Assembly: GCF_014904695.1 (NCBI RefSeq)
Contig: NZ_JACXXN010000003.1
Location: 124,001-188,000, forward strand
Source of the DNA: Nostoc sp. MG11
GTDB taxonomy: Bacteria > Cyanobacteriota > Cyanobacteriia > Cyanobacteriales > Nostocaceae
DNA: 64,000 nucleotides
Direction: 5' to 3'
The notes below the pieces were generated by a model, which saw only the letters and a program-made list of their open reading frames with translations, did no database searches and was not told the origin of the DNA. Position numbers and translations under genes: made by a program. Shown here piece after piece: positions 58,505-64,000 of the stretch. The first letter of the stretch is position 1. Every line of letters starts with the position of its first letter.

Positions 58505-59605
58505 ATGTCTACATCAGTAAACATGTCAAACTATCATCAGCTAGATAATCAGACAAACAACACAACTTCAAAATTCGGTATTATTAAAGAAAATTTTGCT
58601 AAAGTAGATAATCACCCAGTTTATCTATTTACATTTACTAACAAAAACGACGACCAGTTAAAAATCACTAATTATGGAGGTATCATTACTACATGGATTT
58701 CAGCAGATAAAAACAAAAACAAATCAAGTATCGTCATCGGATATAATAATTTAGAAAGCTACTTAGCAAAACCACCCTATTTTGGTGCTTTGATTGCTCG
58801 TTTTGCCAATCGGATTGCAAAAGGAAAGTTCCAGATTGGCGAGGAAGCTTATTCGTTAACTATTAATAATGGCGAAAATCATCTACATGGCGGCAACAAA
58901 GGCTTTGACAAAGTAGTATGGGATGCAAAAATTCTTGATAGTGATATACCTGAATTACTACTAAGCTATCTGAGTGAGGATGGAGAAGAGGGTTATCCTG
59001 GCAACCTAGAAGTAACGGTTCGTTACTCATTTACAGACGATAACGAACTAAGAATTGAATATAACGCCAAAACAGATAAAGCGACCCCGGTTAATTTAAC
59101 TAATCATTCTTATTTCAATTTAACAGGCGATGTCAGCAATACAAGCTTAAATCATACCCTAATGATTGATGCAGATAACTACACGCCTACAGATAGCAAT
59201 AGTATTCCTACAGGTGAAATCAAATCAGTAATAGGTACTGCCTTTGATTTTAAACAACCTAAAAAAATTGGTGTAATAATCAACGAAATTGGTGGATATG
59301 ATCATAATTATGTGTTGAATAAAAAAGAGGATTTAGTCAGCCCAATAGCAATATTAACTGACGATATAAGCGGCAGAAAATTAGAAGTATTTACAGACCA
59401 GCCGGGCATACAGTTTTATTCAGGCAAGAACTTAGATAGTACACTCAAAACTGATAACGGTAAAGCAATTGAAAAATATGCAGCAGTATGTTTAGAAACG
59501 CAGCATTTTCCCAATTCGCCCAATGAGTCTGCATTTCCGTCTGTAATACTACATCCCGGCGAAAAATATCAGACAACAACCAAATACAAACTTTCGCTTC
59601 AATAA
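58505..59605 (+). CDS. galM: Aldose 1-epimerase (galactose mutarotase family)
   Basis: This 366-aa protein interconverts alpha and beta anomers of aldoses. It shows NYGGIITTWISADKN, FGALIARFANRIAKGKF (substrate-binding Arg), NGENHLHGGNKGFDKVVWDA (first His), VNLTNHSYFNLTGD (catalytic His), DHNYVLN, and TDQPGIQFYSGKNL followed by AAVCLETQHFPNSPN, containing the catalytic Glu. No signal peptide is visible, so it is cytosolic. Asn/Lys richness gives an AT-biased gene. It lies downstream of the sugar ABC genes and before the porin on the same strand and likely works on the imported sugar. An exact galM orthologue is not proven. Confidence 0.92.
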   Translation: MSTSVNMSNYHQLDNQTNNTTSKFGIIKENFAKVDNHPVYLFTFTNKNDDQLKITNYGGIITTWISADKNKNKSSIVIGYNNLESYLAKPPYFGALIARFANRIAKGKFQIGEEAYSLTINNGENHLHGGNKGFDKVVWDAKILDSDIPELLLSYLSEDGEEGYPGNLEVTVRYSFTDDNELRIEYNAKTDKATPVNLTNHSYFNLTGDVSNTSLNHTLMIDADNYTPTDSNSIPTGEIKSVIGTAFDFKQPKKIGVIINEIGGYDHNYVLNKKEDLVSPIAILTDDISGRKLEVFTDQPGIQFYSGKNLDSTLKTDNGKAIEKYAAVCLETQHFPNSPNESAFPSVILHPGEKYQTTTKYKLSLQ

Positions 59606-59738
59606 AAACCACATCCACAAGCTTCCGCCAACGCTCTGAACTTTTCAAGCTAAGAGCGTGATTTTTAGGTATTGCGAATTGAGACATAGGCATCAGCAAG
59701 AGTAAGCAGATGCCCTATCCCTTTTTAGTCAAAATTCA

Positions 59739-61352
59739 ATGATCAAAATTCTTTTTCATTGCTTTTTCCTGCTATTTTTGGCAGTTCCAGCAGTCTGGGC
59801 AACACCTTCAGAGGATAATTCTAGTGCAGTAGATGCTGATGACAGCTTGCAGGCACAAGTTACTTCTGTTTCCCAGCTTTCCGATGTCAAGCCGAGCGAT
59901 TGGGCATTCCAGGCATTACAATCACTGGTTGAACGCTACGGCTGTATTGTAGGTTATTCTGACTCCACCTATCGTGGCAACCGTGCCTTGAGCCGTTACG
60001 AGTTTGCATCTGGTTTAAATGCTTGCATGGATCGAGTCAGCGAATTGATTACTGTGGGTACTAATGATTTAGTCAAAAAAGAAGACTTGGCAATCCTGCA
60101 AAAATTACAAGAAGAGTTTGCGGCAGAACTAACAACTCTGCGTGGGCGGGTGGATGTGCTGGAGGCACGTGCAGCGACACTGGAGGAACAGCAATTTTCC
60201 ACTACTACTAGACTGAATGCTCAAATTATTACTGCGGTGAGTGATACCTTTGGTAGTAGGGTGGGTGGCGAACGCGATCAATCCCAAATTTACTTTGCCG
60301 ATCGCGGCCGTCTCAACTTTGAGAGCAGCTTTACAGGCAAAGATTTGTTACGCGTGCGCCTGGAGTTCGGAAACTTCCTAAATTCCAATAGCACAAGCCA
60401 AATTGCGTCAGCGACAGGTACGGGAATGACGCGGTTAAACTTCGATAGTGGTAGCAACAATACACTTTTTATTCCTCACATCCGTTACTACTTCCCAGTC
60501 AGCGATTCTCTTTCCTTTATCGTTGGGCCCACAGGTATAGGCTACACCGATATTACAGACACCGTGACTCCTGCAACGATCGCTGATGATGGTAATGGGG
60601 TTCCCTCACTTTTTGGCTCATACAGTCTTCTTTTCCGGCGGGGTGGCGGTGGTGCAGCCGCTAACTGGAAAATCACCAATGACTTGGTTCTTACCTTGGG
60701 TTATTTAGCAAACATTCCCAATGTTCCACTGGCGAGAAACGGGCTATTTGATGGTGGCTACAACGCTCTGGCACACCTGACGTATTACGGTAAACAAGGA
60801 TCTGTTGGTGTTGCTTTCTCTCATGGTTACACCCCTGGTGGCTCTGTAGATATCACATCTGGAACAGGTAGCCTGCTTTCAGGCGCTCCTTTTGGCAATA
60901 GCATTGCTACTTCCAACAATATTGTAGGTGTACAGGGATACTATCGCTTTTCTCCACATTTCCAGATCCATACTTGGGGTGGATACATTTGGGCAACTGC
61001 CAAGAACTCTGGTTTTAGCAATGTTTCCAATGGCAGAGGTGGAACGGATTCTCTGTTCGTGAACAATGGTGACAATGCCAATGTCTGGTTTGGGGCGATC
61101 GGTATGTCGTTTCCAGATGTGGGGGGAAAGGGCAATCTACCGGGGATTCTCTTTGGTTTACCCCCCCGTGTGTCTAACAGTGATGTTCGTGAAGAAAGTG
61201 ACAACTCTTACCACATAGAAGTATTTTATCGCTGGCGAATGAACGACAACATTTCAGTAACCCCTGGTTTGTGGGTAATTCTCAACCCGGAAAACGACAG
61301 CAGCAATGATCCGCAGTATGTTGGTGTGATTCGCACTACGTTCGATTTCTAA
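59739..61352 (+). CDS. SLH-domain OprB-type porin
   Basis: This 537-aa outer-membrane protein begins with a signal peptide (ILFHCFFLLFLAVPAVWATP). An SLH domain follows at about residues 45-105 (VSQLSDVKPSDWAFQALQSL, GCIVGYSDSTYRGNRALSRY), which binds peptidoglycan-linked polymer. A coiled coil follows (about 110-150; LQEEFAAELTTLRGRVDVLE). The rest is a beta-barrel of the carbohydrate-selective OprB type, ending in Phe (VGVIRTTFDF), the outer-membrane targeting signal. Cyanobacterial members are general or iron/solute porins. Its position behind the ABC transporter and mutarotase suggests an outer-membrane route for the same sugar; selectivity is unproven. Confidence 0.92.
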   Translation: MIKILFHCFFLLFLAVPAVWATPSEDNSSAVDADDSLQAQVTSVSQLSDVKPSDWAFQALQSLVERYGCIVGYSDSTYRGNRALSRYEFASGLNACMDRVSELITVGTNDLVKKEDLAILQKLQEEFAAELTTLRGRVDVLEARAATLEEQQFSTTTRLNAQIITAVSDTFGSRVGGERDQSQIYFADRGRLNFESSFTGKDLLRVRLEFGNFLNSNSTSQIASATGTGMTRLNFDSGSNNTLFIPHIRYYFPVSDSLSFIVGPTGIGYTDITDTVTPATIADDGNGVPSLFGSYSLLFRRGGGGAAANWKITNDLVLTLGYLANIPNVPLARNGLFDGGYNALAHLTYYGKQGSVGVAFSHGYTPGGSVDITSGTGSLLSGAPFGNSIATSNNIVGVQGYYRFSPHFQIHTWGGYIWATAKNSGFSNVSNGRGGTDSLFVNNGDNANVWFGAIGMSFPDVGGKGNLPGILFGLPPRVSNSDVREESDNSYHIEVFYRWRMNDNISVTPGLWVILNPENDSSNDPQYVGVIRTTFDF

Positions 61353-61374
61353 ATTTATGTAGATGGGGATTTTT

Positions 61375-61392
61375 TAAGCACTAAAGTGCTTA
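61375..61392. repeat. Short perfect inverted repeat between convergent genes
   Basis: TAAGCACT-AA-AGTGCTTA lies between the porin and methyltransferase gene ends. A T-run precedes it on the plus strand rather than following it, so a terminator role is doubtful. Confidence 0.45.
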
Positions 61393-61412
61393 CTACGAAC
61401 CTCCCAGAACCA

Positions 61413-62474
61413 CTAGTTACTAGCAATTTCACAAATCACCATGATCCGTGATAAGTATTTGTCTGTACTATAGTGAACAAGTTTTAGTCCAGCTTGTTCT
61501 ATTTCTTGGAGAAGTTCAGGTATTTCATACTTATGATGTCTCCAAATAGTAATCTCCTCACCTTTAAAAATTTCAAGATTCTTATTTATTCCCTGAGAAC
61601 AGAAATTTATAGTGTAATTATGATGGAGTTTCATATTGGCAACTATACTATCTGTTTGGGAATCATACTTTCTGACAAGTTGACAATCTTCAGATCTAAT
61701 CCCCATTTTGTTTTTAATCCATCCATATACTTCCTCTGCATGATACTTGCAGCCCCCTCTGATGCTGCCATCCCATTTAGAGTTAGAACCAGTTTCGTTA
61801 GTAAATACCAAAAAATCATTCTTTTTCATGCTGTCTCGAAAGTTTTTAAGGACTTTATTTCTATGATGATGATTGCCAATTGTTACACCTAAGTGCAAAA
61901 TTATATTTGCTGTATTTTCATTTTCATCATCAGCTTGATTTTTTAACAAATCTTGGGGAATACAACTGTTTTCTATGTCAATTGTCTGACTGTTAAACTC
62001 GATTAACGGAAACCATTTACTAAAATTTTTTCTGGATACATTAAGTAATTCTTCACTAATATCTAAGGCAATATATTTATTAATTTTTTTCAATTTATTC
62101 AAGTTATAAATAAATTGTTTTACAGGATATGAATTTCCTGAGCCTACATCGATAATATTGACTTTTTTACAACTTTGAATATTGCCATTAATGTATTCAA
62201 AATTCGTTTTTAAAAGGTCGATTTCTACACTTGATGTCCGATACCATTTAGGAATAATATATTTTACATAAAAATTATCCCAAATTTTTGCCCCTCTACC
62301 TTTGTAAGAGTACTTTAGAGGTATTTCTCGTCTAACTTCTAATGCATGAATTATTCCTAAAACTTCTTGTTCAGAAAAAATAGAGTAGAACTCAGAATTT
62401 GGCTTTGCTATGCGACTGATAGGAGTTGAGATATCGGAGGGAAGTTGTGAATTGCTATGAAAATTTGTAGCCAT
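61413..62474 (-). CDS. EgtD-like (histidine-specific) SAM-dependent methyltransferase
   Basis: This 353-aa protein resembles the EgtD/DUF2260 methyltransferase family. The SAM-binding motif is VNIIDVGSGNSYPVKQFIYN, followed by KYIALDISEELLNVSRKNF, ANIILHLGVTIGNHHHRNKV, and the C-terminal half with ITIWRHHKYEIPELLQEIEQ and AGLKLVHYSTDKYLSRIMVI. Characterised members trimethylate histidine for ergothioneine, but many cyanobacterial paralogues act in natural-product pathways. No EgtB partner is adjacent, so substrate is open. It is AT-rich and converges with the porin gene. Confidence 0.75.
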   Translation of the reverse strand: MATNFHSNSQLPSDISTPISRIAKPNSEFYSIFSEQEVLGIIHALEVRREIPLKYSYKGRGAKIWDNFYVKYIIPKWYRTSSVEIDLLKTNFEYINGNIQSCKKVNIIDVGSGNSYPVKQFIYNLNKLKKINKYIALDISEELLNVSRKNFSKWFPLIEFNSQTIDIENSCIPQDLLKNQADDENENTANIILHLGVTIGNHHHRNKVLKNFRDSMKKNDFLVFTNETGSNSKWDGSIRGGCKYHAEEVYGWIKNKMGIRSEDCQLVRKYDSQTDSIVANMKLHHNYTINFCSQGINKNLEIFKGEEITIWRHHKYEIPELLQEIEQAGLKLVHYSTDKYLSRIMVICEIASN

Positions 62475-62938
62475 TATTCTTGTTCTTTGGTTGCTTTAGC
62501 TATTTAAGTGCATTAGTATTCATCACCAGTGTCTCTGCTCTACTGTTGCGAGTGTACGGAATTGTATTATCTGCAAACAGGCTTAGTTGCTGGAGTTTCA
62601 GGGTGTACTGAATCCGACGCTTTGTCATGATAAAGCATGGCAGGGGGTGCAATCCGCTTTGTTTACTGCGATCGCCTGGATTTTTGAGCTTTTTATTCTC
62701 CATGTAGCAGAAAAGACAAAACTAAGGAGTTATCTGAGAAAAAATTGTGTATTTGGGTTTTCGTCAAGAAATTTTGAGGTATCTATCTACACAAGCCACA
62801 CTCATGCTCTAAAATAAGGAGGGCAATACCGTTTGACTCTCAGCTGCGGTTTGTCTTTGTTTATTTCGAGCGCGATCGCTGAGTCTAAATATTGAAAAAA
62901 TCAGCTCTTGATTGAACTAAAAGGTGATTTCACTCCTT
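62475..62938. other. Intergenic, no gene supported
   Basis: The spacer holds a short stretch with TTTGTCATGATAAAGC and GGGGGTGCAATCC that looks like a dispersed repeat and is open on the minus strand (62500-62703). I see no recognised domain or RNA. Confidence 0.4.
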
Positions 62939-63172
62939 ATGAAGCATCATATTTGTGACTTTGAGGCGACTCAGGAATGGCTCACCATTGAATCAATTGA
63001 TTATATTGCTGAGTGTTTGGAGGCTTGCGAATCGCTGGAAATGCTGGCTGACTTACGAGCAATTTTCCCACGCCCAGCCCTACGCTCAGCAAGTATTCAG
63101 GTAAATGATGCTCAACGCCAAAGACTCGTTCAGTGGTTGCAGATGTTGAACAAGCAGCAAGCCGCTGCATGA
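62939..63172 (+). CDS. Small helical hypothetical protein
   Basis: ATG at 62939 is preceded by AAGGTGA at about 10 bp; a GTG at 62924 is an alternative. The about 77-aa protein is acidic and helical with several Cys, Leu and Trp (FEATQEWLTIESIDYIAECL, ending QWLQMLNKQQAAA). No domain is recognised. It stands alone between repeat-bearing spacers, so only the plausible ribosome-binding site and composition support it. Confidence 0.5.
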   Translation: MKHHICDFEATQEWLTIESIDYIAECLEACESLEMLADLRAIFPRPALRSASIQVNDAQRQRLVQWLQMLNKQQAAA

Positions 63173-63440
63173 AGATACTATCTTACGCTTAAAACAGTTA
63201 TCAGTTATTAGTAGGTTTCCCGACAGCCACGCAACTGGCGTGCGACTTTAGTCATCGGGTATTAAAGTTTTCTAAAGAAGACTGAGTTAGATTTGAGTCC
63301 ACTTTAGTGGAATTGGGCTATTAGCCCAGTTGAGTTCTGGGCGGGTGAGGGTGCTAACTGAGATTAGTGTAGGATTATAACCCAACTCAAACTTACCGCT
63401 TCTATTTGTACTAGACTCTGACTCATAACTGAAAAACTGT

Positions 63441-63767
63441 TCACTGATTATTAATCAAATTACCGTTCTTTTCTTCAAATAATTCTAATAACCCTACCGT
63501 ACCTACGAAAAACGTGTAAGTACCATATTGAATTGAATCCTTTCTTTTTGAAGGTGCATACAAAGCTGCTGCTATTCCCTCAATTAAATGCGCCACAAGA
63601 GCAAAACGTTCTATCCAAAAAATCAAATTGAAACTATTAGGCAATTTTTGATTAGTCAAGGTGGCGTAGATATTTCCTGCTTCCCATGCAATTGCACTAG
63701 ATATAAAAAATATAGAAATAACTTTTATAACAGTAAACAATTTCTTCTTTTTTTGCTTGATGGTCAT
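63441..63767 (-). CDS. Small membrane protein, possibly DUF4499/TMEM254-like
   Basis: ATG at 63767 (MTIKQKKKKLFTVIKVISIF) is chosen because the upstream part of the open frame (to 63899) is translation of a dispersed repeat. The about 108-aa protein has three hydrophobic segments (VIKVISIFFISSAIAWEAG, IFWIERFALVAHLIEGIAAA, YTFFVGTVGLLELFEE). The Glu/His-bearing helix (ALVAHLIEGI) and the FFVG...LL region recall the small DUF4499 (TMEM254-like) family, but that likeness is weak. Function unknown. Confidence 0.5.
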   Translation of the reverse strand: MTIKQKKKKLFTVIKVISIFFISSAIAWEAGNIYATLTNQKLPNSFNLIFWIERFALVAHLIEGIAAALYAPSKRKDSIQYGTYTFFVGTVGLLELFEEKNGNLINNQ

Positions 63768-63849
63768 GGTGTGTGGGAACAATAAATTTTTAGTATCTAA
63801 CACACCTGACTGGCGTGGCAAGGCTAAAATGTTGCAATAAATTTTCTTG

Positions 63850-63900
63850 TAGTGTGGGCTTCTAGCCCGCACCGGACGGGCGAGACGCCCATCCCACAAG
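63850..63900. repeat. Dispersed hairpin repeat (GTGGGCTTCTAGCCC type)
   Basis: CTTGTAGTGTGGGCTTCTAG followed by GACGGGCGAGACGCCCATCCC and CACAAG forms nested hairpins, with GGGCGAGACGCCC as the inner stem and CTTGT/ACAAG plus GTGGG/CCCAC as the outer. It overlaps the 5' extension of the small membrane-protein frame. Confidence 0.55.
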
Positions 63901-64000
63901 AGAAAAGCTAATGCACTACTTTAGTCTTGACACACCTTACAATACTATGTGGAAGCTAGCGAAATTCTTTGAATTATATTAAGCCGCGCCTTTTATTTGT

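Noticed and set aside
62500-62703. 67-codon minus-strand frame before the methyltransferase gene
   Set aside because: It appears to be translation of a dispersed repeat; no domain is seen, and direction and spacing give no support.
1-64000. CRISPR arrays, tRNA or rRNA genes
   Set aside because: I looked for regularly spaced direct repeats and for tRNA/rRNA-like sequence and saw none; the repeats present are palindromes or short tandem arrays. A tRNA scan was not run.

Overview
The window looks like chromosomal DNA of a filamentous, Nostocales-type cyanobacterium. The octamer GCGATCGC (HIP1) and its core recur throughout, and base composition is AT-leaning. The gene content is cyanobacterial: Mg-chelatase ChlI, a NIL-domain ferredoxin, an SLH/OprB porin, DUF3727 next to RuvX, zinc-ribbon Ser/Thr kinases, giant hybrid kinases, and AAA_35 and CHAD proteins. 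Intergenic regions are rich in dispersed palindromes and MITE-like repeats. No rRNA, tRNA or CRISPR array was recognised. All calls come from reading the sequence; no database search was run.

Layout. 1-3.9 kb: a GH65 disaccharide phosphorylase (cut by the window edge) and a secreted parallel beta-helix protein. 4-11 kb: a repeat-rich spacer, then a putative RiPP (TOMM) locus with a secreted CXXCH protein, a 203-aa candidate precursor, a fused E1-like/YcaO cyclodehydratase and an amidohydrolase. 11-19.4 kb: a signalling cluster with a 1821-aa Ser/Thr kinase-ATPase-GAF-histidine kinase and two response regulators lacking a DNA-binding output. 19.4-29 kb: housekeeping and small genes, including a ketopantoate reductase, chlI, a nucleotidyltransferase, a ferredoxin, DUF3616, CHAD, a frameshifted exported protein and a haem-motif DUF3365 protein. 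29.8-31.1 kb: a solo TnpB element inserted just beyond the 3' end of a 1567-aa hybrid histidine kinase. 36-44 kb: YnfA-like protein, ammonium transporter with an NtcA-like site, GNAT, RuvX, DUF3727, YqeG-type HAD, ProB and a broken Uma2 gene. 44-49.8 kb: a ligand-binding protein and Ser/Thr kinase pair, a ROK kinase carrying an in-frame palindromic repeat, an orphan double-glycine-leader peptide and a Mut7-C protein.

50-61.4 kb is a coherent sugar/polyol locus. A LacI-family regulator has the palindrome TGCACACGTGTGCA upstream of itself. The same palindrome, extended to 26 bp and followed by a second degenerate copy, lies just before a decayed myo-inositol oxygenase gene that was not recognisable as one ORF. 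After it come an ABC transporter of the ribose/inositol type (binding lipoprotein, double ATPase, permease), a 5'-truncated sugar-porter MFS gene, an aldose 1-epimerase and an SLH/OprB porin. I infer an inositol- or sugar-uptake regulon that kept its regulator and importer but lost the first catabolic enzyme. 61.4-64 kb holds an EgtD-like methyltransferase and two small hypothetical genes.

The points most worth following are the YcaO locus with its unusual precursor candidate, the LacI operator/inositol oxygenase relic, the GG-leader peptide, the repeat inside the ROK gene, and the TnpB element with its end hairpins.
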